A DNA stretch of 48,584 nt from JAXGPP01 sp964436865. GTDB taxonomy: Bacteria > Planctomycetota > Planctomycetia > Pirellulales > Thermoguttaceae. Positions 32,995 to 41,639 of this stretch are shown one piece after another (within the stretch, counting starts at the first letter, position 1; each line of letters opens with the position of its first letter). The notes under the pieces were generated by a model. It made no database searches. It was not told the origin of the DNA and saw only the letters and a list, made by a program, of their open reading frames with translations. Both the position numbers and the translations under genes were made by a program. Location of the stretch: contig CAYTFK010000012.1 in NCBI GenBank assembly GCA_964436865.1, positions 1 to 48,584 of the forward strand. Direction: 5' to 3'.

Positions 32995-34022
32995 GGTTTG
33001 CTTTCCATTGTGCTGAGAACAGTGAACATCACATGCCAGCCGGAGCCGCCGCAGCGGGCGCCGGGACTGGCGCCAGGGTCGTCTACGGGCCCCATCTCTC
33101 CGGCACAATAGCACCCGAACAACGGCAGTTCCTTGCCAAGAATTTCCTGCATGGCTGACAGCTCTTCGCCGTAGTCGGTGAGCTTGCTGCGGCGGCCCGC
33201 GCAGTTGAACGCCAGCACGGCCAGCGGCTTGCCCTCGGACTGCCGCATTGCGTCCGCGGCGCCCTCTCGGGCCGTGCGGATCACGGCGTCGTTCTCGTTC
33301 GCCTGGCGTCCCGACAGAGCGACGGCGAAATCGCCTGCAAGCATCAGCGCCAAGGCGCTGTCTTCGTACAGCTCTCCGGCATGGTAGACGAAAGTCTGAC
33401 CGGCATTCTTGTTGGCACAACCGCCGGTGATGGCGAAGTCTTTGCCGAGCACCGTCTGCATTCCCTCGACGAGGAACTGATTCTTGGGCGAATGGGCGTC
33501 GGCTAGTACGATCGCCAAGCGATCCTTCTCCGACCGTTTGAGACCTGCGACCAGTCTCTGGCCGGCACGGTGCAACCGTTCGCTGATGAGATCCCGATCC
33601 TGATCGATTGTCAGTTTCGCCGTGCCCATCTCGGTAACGAGCGCGGTGGAGATCTCGATCTGGCCTCCGCCAATCCCCAGCAGGCAGACGGCATCGTAAT
33701 CAGTGCAGCCTTCGTGAACGAACGAACCATACGTCGCAGCGCCGAAAACGATGCGCTTCTGCAGCACCGACGTAATCCCCGCCAGTAGCTTCGCTTTCGC
33801 CTCGCGATCCTCGAAGCATTCTGAAACAATAACTGCCTCAAGCGGCACATCGCCCATCGCCGTCTTGAGTCTCTCGGCGGCCGCCCGGCCCGTCGCGGCG
33901 GGATCGCCGTCGGCATCCTCGAGCATAACGACTCGCGCGGTGATCGGATCGGCGCCGGCAACGGGCAGGCTGATCGCAAGGGCCGCGACGAGCGGCACGA
34001 GGAAAAGCAGATGACGATGCAT
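32991..34022 (-). CDS. Exported FIST-like sensory protein
   Basis: The 343-residue protein has a clear signal peptide (LLFLVPLVAALAISLPVAGA). The rest matches the FIST N and C domains, ligand-sensing modules thought to bind small molecules such as amino acids: an N-terminal FEDREAKAKLLAGI with VFGAATYGSF, and a C-terminal LAVLAFNCAGRRS followed by LPLFGCYCAGEMGPV. FIST proteins are usually cytoplasmic and joined to signalling domains; here it stands alone and is exported. A GAGG ribosome-binding site precedes the ATG at 34022. The stop overlaps the oxidoreductase start by 4 bases, suggesting they act together. Confidence 0.8.
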   Translation of the reverse strand: MHRHLLFLVPLVAALAISLPVAGADPITARVVMLEDADGDPAATGRAAAERLKTAMGDVPLEAVIVSECFEDREAKAKLLAGITSVLQKRIVFGAATYGSFVHEGCTDYDAVCLLGIGGGQIEISTALVTEMGTAKLTIDQDRDLISERLHRAGQRLVAGLKRSEKDRLAIVLADAHSPKNQFLVEGMQTVLGKDFAITGGCANKNAGQTFVYHAGELYEDSALALMLAGDFAVALSGRQANENDAVIRTAREGAADAMRQSEGKPLAVLAFNCAGRRSKLTDYGEELSAMQEILGKELPLFGCYCAGEMGPVDDPGASPGARCGGSGWHVMFTVLSTMESKP

Positions 34023-34074
34023 GACTTGCGCCTCTTTGTGTGTTGTTCGCCGGCGGAACTCCAGGCGAAGCGAG

Positions 34075-35136
34075 TCAGTATTTCGACGAACACATGCCCC
34101 AGGGGGTGGTGCAGTCCAGCGGGGGCTCCGGGCCCCATTTTGCACCCGGCCAGCGGCTCCACGCAAGCCGGTTGCGCTGCCAGGGCCACAGGCCGGCCGC
34201 TTCGCCCCAGTCGCGGATCCCCGTGCCGTCCGGGTCGTGTACGAGGACCGAAAGCTGGAACTCGCGTCCCTCGCTGGGGCGAATCTGCTCGCGGAGAAGC
34301 TGAAAGGGTATGGCGCACTCGTAGCGAGTGATCGAGCCGTCGCGAGTCACGACCAACTCCACGTCCTGGCAGGCGAGCGATTCAAGCTCGCGATCCGTCT
34401 GTGTTTCGGCCAGCTTCATCCCTGGCTTCGCCAGCAGGAAGCATCGGCCCCGTCGTGCATCGTCCCCCATCAGCAGCAACTCCAGTCGTGTGGACGGAGC
34501 CTCGACGGAGCTTCCGGTGACGGCTCCCTGCGGCGAGATCGCAATCTGCACGGCGTCCACCGCGATGCCGCTCGCCGGCCGCCCGGCGATCCAATCCTTC
34601 TCTTCCACAGCCACGAGGATCGAGAACGACTTGCGGTTCCAGAAGGTGCTTACCGACGTCGCCAGGCCGCCGGTGGCCCAGGTGACGGGGATAGCATCCT
34701 TCCAGTCGGCCGCGTCGCCGTCGATCGCGGGCCTGAAGTAGGGCGCGCTGGCGACGGCGATCTGTTGTTGATGCACGACAGGGCTGCTTGAACCGGTCGC
34801 TATCGCAGTCGCGGTCAAGACGTAGCAGTTTTCCTCGTTGGCCATGGCGCGCCGAACGAGGAATCGTACCCGGTGTGTTTCTTCGCCTGGCAAGTTGATC
34901 GGTTGTTCGGCCGGCTCGAACGCCCAGCCCTCGGGCCCCTCGAGGCTTATGCTGCCCCGAAAGTCGGTGGCCATGAGGTTCTTGACCACCACGACCGCCG
35001 AAGGCGTGTGCGCGGGGGCGACAAGAAGACTCTCGATCCGCAGCGCAACCGGATCGCCGGCTGCCGCGATCGCGGCGGGCCAGATCATCAGCCACACCAG
35101 CGCGGCGGCCAGAGTCCAAGCACTCAAATGGGTCAT
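34075..35136 (-). CDS. Exported protein with CBM9/DOMON-like domain
   Basis: The 353-residue protein starts with a signal peptide (TLAAALVWLMIWPAAIAAAG). Residues 25-125 look like an Ig-type beta-sandwich (VVVVKNLMATDFRGSISLEGP). The rest resembles a carbohydrate-binding family 9 or DOMON-like domain, opening IDGDAADWKDAIPVTW and ending in tryptophan-rich strands (GLWPWQRNRLAWSRWPG). Such domains bind sugars or heme; the ligand is not evident. The ATG at 35136 follows GGGAG, and a good promoter lies 30 bases upstream. It leads the run with the FIST-like and Gfo/Idh/MocA genes (52-base gap). Confidence 0.75.
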   Translation of the reverse strand: MTHLSAWTLAAALVWLMIWPAAIAAAGDPVALRIESLLVAPAHTPSAVVVVKNLMATDFRGSISLEGPEGWAFEPAEQPINLPGEETHRVRFLVRRAMANEENCYVLTATAIATGSSSPVVHQQQIAVASAPYFRPAIDGDAADWKDAIPVTWATGGLATSVSTFWNRKSFSILVAVEEKDWIAGRPASGIAVDAVQIAISPQGAVTGSSVEAPSTRLELLLMGDDARRGRCFLLAKPGMKLAETQTDRELESLACQDVELVVTRDGSITRYECAIPFQLLREQIRPSEGREFQLSVLVHDPDGTGIRDWGEAAGLWPWQRNRLAWSRWPGAKWGPEPPLDCTTPWGMCSSKY

Positions 35137-35164
35137 GGTAAGGCTCCCGGACAATTCGCCGCCC

Positions 35165-35194
35165 ATTGTCGCACGTGCGTGGCTCAATGGTCAA
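35165..35194 (-). promoter_or_regulatory. Promoter of the CBM9-like / FIST / oxidoreductase run
   Basis: Minus-strand TTGACC (35194-35189, 5 of 6) and GACAAT (35170-35165, 4 of 6) have an 18-base spacer, giving a leader of about 22 bases before the ATG at 35136. Confidence 0.5.
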
Positions 35195-35366
35195 TTACAA
35201 AAGTCCGAAGCTTGCCTCGGCACGTCGGCGAAAGTGTAGAATGGCTAATGGCTTACCGCGTTGAAAAAACAATGAGGTCCGTCTGGAAAGCCGTCGAAGT
35301 CCGGCGACCTTTTCGGATGCCCAGGCGGTTGCAACCTGCCTGGTTCCGGAGTCCGTATTGCAGCCC

Positions 35367-35396
35367 TTGCGACCGGAAGGCCGGGCTCGTTACACT
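35367..35396 (+). promoter_or_regulatory. Candidate promoter of the SWIM-Hsp70 operon
   Basis: TTGCGA (35367-35372) and TACACT (35391-35396), each 4 of 6, have an 18-base spacer and lie about 70 bases before the SWIM gene ATG. Confidence 0.35.
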
Positions 35397-35466
35397 CGCT
35401 CCCGGTGCACGCACGGGCGGACGATCATTGGAGCTTCTTACGCGCCTGCTGACGAAGGAGCGAATC

Positions 35467-37446
35467 ATGGCTCGCAAAGACAGTTCGCCGAACGTTACCC
35501 AAAGCGATTGGCTGGAGATCACTTGGGACGATCTTGATGAGTGGGTTGGCCCGCGGTCGGTCGAGCGCGGCCGCCGCTACCAGGAGTCGGGCCAGGTGCA
35601 TGAACTCGCCCTGACCGAGGACGGCAAGTTGCTGGCTTGGGTCGATGGGGGCGATCGGTATGCGACCGAGGTTGAGCTGCTGCCCGAGCAAGACGACGAC
35701 GCCGAGCGGCTGCAATCGCGTTGCACCTGTCCGGTGGGTTTCGCCTGCAAGCACGCCGTGGCGGTCATCGCCGAATATCTGGAGGCTCTTGCCGCAGGGA
35801 ACAAACCGCCGGTCGTCTCATCGTCCGATCCTCGCCTCGAACGCCTCCGCGGCCAGGCTGCGACAGTAGACGAAGGAAACGAAAAGAACGAAGCGCAGCT
35901 TCGCGAATGGCTCGCCGCGAAGCCGTCTGCCGAACTGGTCGAGCTCGTGCTGGCCATCGCCGATCAGTTCGACGGTGTGGCCGAGGAGCTTCACCAGCGC
36001 CGCGTCCTGGCCGCGGGAACCGTCGACACGATTGTTGAGCGCGCTCGCCGCGAGATTCAGGACCTGACCGCAGAACCGGTCTGGTATGACCGCTGGCACG
36101 ATCAGGGCAGTTTTCCCGACTACAGCATGCTCAAACAGCTTTTCGAGCGCCTGCGCGGTGCCGGCCAGGTCCGAGTGCTCATGGAGCTCGGTTTCGAACT
36201 CATGGGCGAGGCGTCCGGGCAACTCGCCGAGTCGCACGACGAGGGTGATATCTCTCTTTCGGTCACCGACTGTCTGCAGGTCGTGTTTGAAGCCGTGCTC
36301 CATTCCGATCTTCCTGAGGCCGAAAAGCTGCTCTACGCGATCCAAGCCGACTTGCGCGACGAGTATGATTTGGTCTCCGGCGCCGCAGACATCCATGACC
36401 GGCAGTGGCCGCCCGAGGTTTGGTCCCAAGCGGCCGACTCCTTGCTGGAACTGATGAACGACACTAACACGCCCGATGCGGAAAGGCTGAGTCGTGCTCA
36501 CCGCGACCGGGAAACCAATTGGATCGTCACGGCACTCGATCGGGCGGGTCGGCGCGAGGAAGCGACCCGGCTTTGCGAGTCGGAAGCCCGCGTCACGCTC
36601 AGCTACGAACGGCTCGTCCGCCGCCTGATCGAGGAAGACCGGCTCGATGAAGCCTTCCGCTGGGCGCAGGAGGGAGTGGAGCAGACCGAGGATGAATTGC
36701 CGGGCATCGCCAGGCATCTGCGGGAGATGCTCCGCGAACTCGCGGCCAAACGCGGACAGTGGCCGGAGGTGGCGGCGCACTATGCGCGAGATTTCTTCGC
36801 CCAGCCCGACGTGAGTGGGTTCGGCCGTCTCGTTCAGGCCGCCGCCGACGCCGGTTGCGAAGATGCCGTTCGGGCGGCCGCCCTACGCTTCCTCGAGACC
36901 GGCAAACTGCCGCAGGCGTTTGTGCAGGCTCGGGAAGGAAAGTTGCTGGATCGACAGTCCCAGGAGGTGTGGCCGTTGCCTGTCTTCCTGCCCGCGGCCC
37001 GGAGGGCGGTTCCCGGCGGAATCGAGCGGCCGCACCTCGATGTTCTCTGCCGCCTGGCCATTGCCGAGAAGCGTCCTGACGATGTTCTCAAGTGGTTCGA
37101 CCGGATCGAGGAAGGACGCACGCGGCATCGCGGGGCTTACGAATATTGCCCTGTCAATTCGCACCAGGTGGCCGACGCGGTGGCTGCGACGCATCCCGAG
37201 CGAGCGCTGGAGATCTATCGCGAACTGGCCGAAAGCCTCATCGCGCGGACCCAGCCGAGCGCTTACGAGGAGGCTGCCCCGCTCCTTGAAAAGGCCCGCG
37301 AACTCCTCGTGCGAATCGACCGTGGCCACGACTGGACGAAACTGGCCGAACGCCTTCGTCGCGAACACTCACGGAAACGGCGTTTCATCGAAATGCTCGA
37401 TCGGATCGAAGGCACACCGGATTCACGGAGGGGAATACAGAAGTGA
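35467..37446 (+). CDS. SWIM zinc-finger protein with long helical-repeat region
   Basis: The 659-residue protein has a SWIM zinc finger at residues 86-96 (C86-x-C88, C94-x-H96 in CTCPVGFACKHAVAV), preceded by a beta-rich lead-in (WDDLDEWVGPRSVERGRRYQESG) typical of bacterial SWIM proteins. Residues 150-650 are almost wholly helical and look like an alpha-solenoid of TPR-type repeats (e.g. LVRRLIEEDRLDEAFRWAQEG; ALEIYRELAESLIART), suggesting a protein- or nucleic-acid-binding scaffold. The ATG at 35467 follows GGAG. The stop overlaps the start of the Hsp70-like gene in GTGA, so the two are made together. No published function is known to me. Confidence 0.88.
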   Translation: MARKDSSPNVTQSDWLEITWDDLDEWVGPRSVERGRRYQESGQVHELALTEDGKLLAWVDGGDRYATEVELLPEQDDDAERLQSRCTCPVGFACKHAVAVIAEYLEALAAGNKPPVVSSSDPRLERLRGQAATVDEGNEKNEAQLREWLAAKPSAELVELVLAIADQFDGVAEELHQRRVLAAGTVDTIVERARREIQDLTAEPVWYDRWHDQGSFPDYSMLKQLFERLRGAGQVRVLMELGFELMGEASGQLAESHDEGDISLSVTDCLQVVFEAVLHSDLPEAEKLLYAIQADLRDEYDLVSGAADIHDRQWPPEVWSQAADSLLELMNDTNTPDAERLSRAHRDRETNWIVTALDRAGRREEATRLCESEARVTLSYERLVRRLIEEDRLDEAFRWAQEGVEQTEDELPGIARHLREMLRELAAKRGQWPEVAAHYARDFFAQPDVSGFGRLVQAAADAGCEDAVRAAALRFLETGKLPQAFVQAREGKLLDRQSQEVWPLPVFLPAARRAVPGGIERPHLDVLCRLAIAEKRPDDVLKWFDRIEEGRTRHRGAYEYCPVNSHQVADAVAATHPERALEIYRELAESLIARTQPSAYEEAAPLLEKARELLVRIDRGHDWTKLAERLRREHSRKRRFIEMLDRIEGTPDSRRGIQK

Positions 37447-40310
37447 AACCGGCCCGCTCGACGAACGATCATCCGCCGCGATTCGTAATCGGGTTCGACC
37501 TCGGCACGACGAATTCCGCTGTGGCCTATGTGGACACGGAAGAGAATCCCTGGCGCGTACAGACGTTCGCCGTGCCGCAACTCGTCGCACCTGGTGAGAT
37601 CGAGGCCCGTGAGACCCTCCCCTCATTCCACTATCAACCCGGGCAAGGCGAAATGGCGCGCGGGACGCTACGCCTGCCGTGGAATGCCGAAGATTCGGCG
37701 TATGCCGTGGGCGTCTTCGCCCGTGACCAGGGAACCGCGGTGCCGGGCCGGCTCATCGCTTCCGCCAAGTCGTGGCTGTGCCACACGGGTGTGGATCGCA
37801 CGGCCGCCCTCCTCCCCTGGCACGGCGCAGCCGACGTCGAGCGGCTCTCGCCGGTGGATGTCAGCGCCCGTTACTTGGCCCACGTCCGCGATGCCTGGAA
37901 CCACCGCTTCCCCGATTACCCCTTGGACGAACAGGACTTCGTGCTCACGCTGCCCGCGTCATTCGACGAGGTGGCGAGGGAACTGACCATCAAGGCGGCG
38001 GCCCAGGCGGGGTTGCCCCGCATAGTGCTCATCGAGGAACCGCAAGCCGCTTTCTACGCCTGGATCTACGCCCATGCCGCCGACTGGGAGTCGCGCGTCG
38101 AGCCGGGCCAGAAAATTCTCGTTTGCGATGTCGGCGGCGGCACCAGCGACTTCACCCTGATCCGCGTCCGCGGCGAGGCGTCGGGCAAGGTGCGGTTTCA
38201 CCGGGTGGCGGTGGGCGAGCATTTGATTCTGGGCGGCGACAACATGGACCTGGCGCTGGCCCGCCATTTCGAGGATCGTCTCACCAAGGGAGGCCGGCTG
38301 GAGCCGCGTCAGTGGGCCATCCTCGTCCGCGTCTGCCGCAACGTGAAGGAGACTCTGCTCGGACCGGACGCCCCCGAACGCCTCACCGTCAACTTGCCGG
38401 GCTCCGGGGCCCGGCTCATTGGCGGCGGCGTCCAGTTGGAGGTAACGCGGGACGAAGTCATTGAACGGCTGGTCGAAGGGTTCTTTCCCCGCGTGGCGAT
38501 CGACGAGCGCCCGGCGCGGCGGCGATCCGGCTTCCAGGAATTCGGTTTGCCCTATGCGGCCGATCCGGCGATAACGCGCTACATGGCGGCGTTTCTCTCC
38601 GCGCACCGACACGTCGCCCTGGACGACAGCGACGCGGCCGCAGATCACGATCCCGCCCGGCCGGATATCGTGCTTTTCAACGGAGGTGTGTTCGAATCCG
38701 ACCTGTTGCGCGACCGCCTGCTCGAAGTGCTTCGCAGTTGGTTCGCCCAGGGAACCGACTGGTCGCCACTGCTTCTGGCCAACGATCGCCTCGATCTGGC
38801 CGTGGCCCGCGGAGCGGCATACTACGGGATGGTCCGCCGTGGAGAAGGAGTGCGCATCGCCGCCGGCCTGGCGCGAACCTACTATATCGGCGTGGAGGGG
38901 AATGTATCCGCCGACGCCGCCAGCGACGAATTGCCGACCGACAACGGCGCGACATCGACCGGCTTGGCCGTGTGTCTCGTGCCGGCCGGCGTCGAACCCG
39001 GCCAGGACATCGAACTGGCCGAACGGCAGTTCGCGCTGCGGCTCTCCGAACCGGTCGAATTCCCGTTGTATGTCTCCAGCACGCGGCTCACCGACCGTCC
39101 CGGCGAACAGGTGCCGATCGATCGCGAGCAGATGACTTCCCTGCCGCCGATCCGCACCGTGCTGCGGACGCGAAAGAAGGGGGGCGCGGAGACGATCTCG
39201 GTGATTCTCCACGCCCGCCTTACCGAGATCGGCACGCTCGACCTGTGGTGCAGCCAGGTGGGCGGGCGGGGCCAGTGGCGGTTGCAGTTCGATGTCCGCT
39301 CGGCCACGGAAACCGACGTTGCCGCGCATGGCGGCGAAGCCGAGCGTGAGGGATTCATCGAGGAAGACGCCTGGCAGCAGTGCGGGGCGGCGATCCGGGC
39401 CACGTTCGGCCCCGATGCCCGGGAGAAACCCGAAGGGCTGGTCAAGCGCCTCACCGCAATCACCGAACTGAACCGCAAACTTTGGCCGGCCTCGTTTCTG
39501 CGCCGCCTCTGGGAAGCACTCATGGAGGTCGAGTCCGGCCGCCGCAAGAGCCAGGTCCATGAGGCGCGGTGGCTGAACCTGCTGGGATTTTCGCTCCGGC
39601 CCGGTTACGGTCTGGCCGTTGACGACTGGCGGGTGGCCGAGACTTGGCGGACGCTCCAGGGCAAGCTCGTTCACGCCACCCCGATGTGCCGAAGCGAGTG
39701 GTGGATTCTTTGGCGGCGGATCGCTGGCGGACTGGCCGCCGGCCAGCAGCAGGCCCTGGCCGACCCGCTCCTGGCGAGCGTCCGCAGCCTGCACCGCCAG
39801 CTCACGTCGGGTAAAGGGGGCGAGTTCGGCTTCGGCACCCACGAGTCAGCCGAGGTCTGGCGGCTGCTCGGATCGCTCGAACTGCTCAACACGGCCCTGA
39901 AGATCGAACTCGGCCGAATGATGCTCGACATTCTCCCTAAGCGCAAGGTGGAGGCGGTCCGCCCGGCGATTGCCTGGGCGATCGGACGGGTTGGGGCCCG
40001 GCAGCCGGCTTACGGCCCGCTCAATACGGTGGTGCCGGCCGATACGGCCGCCGAGTGGCTCCGCCACCTGTTCGAGTTCGACGGGGCAGAACCCATGATC
40101 CAACTCGCCGTGATGCAGCTTGCCCGGCGGACCGGCGATCGCTACCGCGACGTCAGCGACAAGTCTCGCGAGCGGGCTCTTGCGTGGCTCGAGCGGAGCG
40201 GCGCGCCACGACACTTCCTGATTCTGGTCCGCGAAGGAGGCCGATTGGAGGCCGAGGAAGAAGGGCTTGTCTTCGGCGAGGCATTGCCCAAGGGACTGCG
40301 TATTGCGTGA
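37443..40310 (+). CDS. Atypical Hsp70-family protein with large C-terminal domain (DUF3731-type)
   Basis: The 955-residue protein has a full Hsp70 ATPase domain: phosphate loop 1 FVIGFDLGTTNSAVAYV near residue 14, connect region LIEEPQAAFYAWI, phosphate loop 2 ILVCDVGGGTSDFTLI near 222, GGDNMDLALARHF, and adenosine loop VLFNGGVFESDLLRDRL near 410. In place of a normal substrate domain and lid it continues for about 450 residues, first beta-rich (EFPLYVSSTRLTDRPGEQV), then helical (KRLTAITELNRKLWP ... WWILWRRIAGGLAAGQQQAL), matching the DUF3731-type Hsp70 branch. It lacks an EEVD tail and no DnaJ or GrpE is nearby. The GTG start overlaps the SWIM gene stop. It converges on hemL. Confidence 0.9.
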   Translation: MKPARSTNDHPPRFVIGFDLGTTNSAVAYVDTEENPWRVQTFAVPQLVAPGEIEARETLPSFHYQPGQGEMARGTLRLPWNAEDSAYAVGVFARDQGTAVPGRLIASAKSWLCHTGVDRTAALLPWHGAADVERLSPVDVSARYLAHVRDAWNHRFPDYPLDEQDFVLTLPASFDEVARELTIKAAAQAGLPRIVLIEEPQAAFYAWIYAHAADWESRVEPGQKILVCDVGGGTSDFTLIRVRGEASGKVRFHRVAVGEHLILGGDNMDLALARHFEDRLTKGGRLEPRQWAILVRVCRNVKETLLGPDAPERLTVNLPGSGARLIGGGVQLEVTRDEVIERLVEGFFPRVAIDERPARRRSGFQEFGLPYAADPAITRYMAAFLSAHRHVALDDSDAAADHDPARPDIVLFNGGVFESDLLRDRLLEVLRSWFAQGTDWSPLLLANDRLDLAVARGAAYYGMVRRGEGVRIAAGLARTYYIGVEGNVSADAASDELPTDNGATSTGLAVCLVPAGVEPGQDIELAERQFALRLSEPVEFPLYVSSTRLTDRPGEQVPIDREQMTSLPPIRTVLRTRKKGGAETISVILHARLTEIGTLDLWCSQVGGRGQWRLQFDVRSATETDVAAHGGEAEREGFIEEDAWQQCGAAIRATFGPDAREKPEGLVKRLTAITELNRKLWPASFLRRLWEALMEVESGRRKSQVHEARWLNLLGFSLRPGYGLAVDDWRVAETWRTLQGKLVHATPMCRSEWWILWRRIAGGLAAGQQQALADPLLASVRSLHRQLTSGKGGEFGFGTHESAEVWRLLGSLELLNTALKIELGRMMLDILPKRKVEAVRPAIAWAIGRVGARQPAYGPLNTVVPADTAAEWLRHLFEFDGAEPMIQLAVMQLARRTGDRYRDVSDKSRERALAWLERSGAPRHFLILVREGGRLEAEEEGLVFGEALPKGLRIA

Positions 40311-40326
40311 AGTGTGGCGCGTCGCC

Positions 40327-41616
40327 TCAGCCGAGTCCGGCCATCACCTCTCTGGCTGCCGCTACGGTTGACTCAATATCGGCTTCCGTATGCGCCGCCG
40401 AAACGAACAAGGCCTCGAACTGGCTGCAAGGCATATACACGCCGCGCTCGATGAGACCCCAAAAGTAGCGCGCGTAGCGCCCGGTGTCCGATCGGCTCGC
40501 CGAATCCCAGTCGACGACCGGCTCGGGATTGAAGAACAGAGTCATCATCGAGTTGAACCACCCGACGGTTGCCGGCACGCCGGCGGCCTTGGCGGCCTCT
40601 TCGAGCCCGATGGCCAGTTGGGTGGAAAGCTGCTGCAATCGCGGATAGGGATTGGTTTCGCGAAGCGTGCGAAGGGTGGCGATTCCGGCGGCCGTCGCCA
40701 GCGGATTGCCGCTCAGCGTGCCGGCTTGAAACACCTTGCCGGCCGGCAACACGTGGTCCATGATGTCGGCCCGCCCGCCATAGGCGCCCACCGGCAGCCC
40801 GCCGCCGATGATCTTGCCGAGCGTGGTCAGGTCGGGGTTCATCCCGAAAACCGATTGCGCTCCGCCGTAGGCGACGCGGAAACCGGTCATCACCTCGTCA
40901 AGAATCAGTAGCGCCCCATGCTTCCGCGTCAGGTCGCTCAATGCGGCGCGGAACGCCACTGAGGGCTTCACGCAGCCCATGTTGCCGACGACCGGCTCGA
41001 CGATCACCGCGGCGATCTGTTCCCCATGCGCGGCGAAGGCCGCCTCCAGCCCCGGCACATCGTTGTATCGGAGCACAAGCGTGTCTTGGGCGGTGCCCGC
41101 AGTCACGCCGGGCGAATTGGGCACCCCGAGCGTGGCGGCCGAACTGCCGGCGGCCACCAGCAGACTGTCGACATGCCCGTGGTAGTTCCCGGCGAACTTG
41201 ACGACCACATCGCGGCCCGTATAGCCCCGGGCCAGGCGGATGGCCGACATGGTGGCCTCGGTGCCCGAATTGACCAGCCGCACCTTCTCCACCGACGGGA
41301 TCGCGTCGCAGATCAGCTCGGATAGCTCGCTCTCCGCCTCGGTCGGCGCGCCGAAGCTGGTCCCGCACCGAAGCGCCCGCTCTACGGCCTCGACCACGGC
41401 CGGATGGGCATGGCCGAGGATCATCGGCCCCCACGAGCCGATGTAGTCGATATAGCGGTTGCCATCGAGGTCGTAGAGATAAGCTCCTTCGCCTCGGGCA
41501 AAGAAGATCGGCTCGCCCCCCACCCCGCCGAACGCCCGGGCCGGGCTGTTCACGCCACCGGGGATGGCCTGCCTTGCCCGGGCAAACGCCGCCTTGCTCT
41601 TCTCTCGCGTCATCAT
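40327..41616 (-). CDS. hemL: Glutamate-1-semialdehyde 2,1-aminomutase
   Basis: The 429-residue PLP enzyme makes 5-aminolevulinate from glutamate 1-semialdehyde, the last step of the C5 route into tetrapyrroles. It has the family opening FARARQAIPGGVNSPARAF, GSWGPMILGHAHP, NSGTEATMSAIRLAR, FAGNYHGHVDSLLV, and K268 in TTLGKIIGGGLPVGAYGG for PLP. Length matches E. coli HemL (426). Two ATGs stand together (41616 and 41613) after GAGAGAAG. It is 23 bases after the radical SAM gene and ends the minus-strand run. Confidence 0.96.
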   Translation of the reverse strand: MMTREKSKAAFARARQAIPGGVNSPARAFGGVGGEPIFFARGEGAYLYDLDGNRYIDYIGSWGPMILGHAHPAVVEAVERALRCGTSFGAPTEAESELSELICDAIPSVEKVRLVNSGTEATMSAIRLARGYTGRDVVVKFAGNYHGHVDSLLVAAGSSAATLGVPNSPGVTAGTAQDTLVLRYNDVPGLEAAFAAHGEQIAAVIVEPVVGNMGCVKPSVAFRAALSDLTRKHGALLILDEVMTGFRVAYGGAQSVFGMNPDLTTLGKIIGGGLPVGAYGGRADIMDHVLPAGKVFQAGTLSGNPLATAAGIATLRTLRETNPYPRLQQLSTQLAIGLEEAAKAAGVPATVGWFNSMMTLFFNPEPVVDWDSASRSDTGRYARYFWGLIERGVYMPCSQFEALFVSAAHTEADIESTVAAAREVMAGLG

Positions 41617-41639
41617 CGGACTTCTCTCGCTGCCTCGGC

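Larger units (their letters stand above)
35137..35466. other. Divergent promoter region, CBM9-like gene / SWIM gene
   Basis: This 330-base gap holds no supported gene. It carries a promoter for the minus-strand CBM9-like gene (35165-35194) and a weaker one for the plus-strand SWIM gene (35367-35396). A further TTGCCT...TAGAAT pair near 35212-35243 has a 19-base spacer and is doubtful. Confidence 0.45.

Noticed and set aside
37959..39842. 627-residue open frame on the minus strand
   Set aside because: It is the antisense shadow of the Hsp70-family gene, which has clear family motifs. Long antisense frames are expected with the GC-biased third codon positions here.
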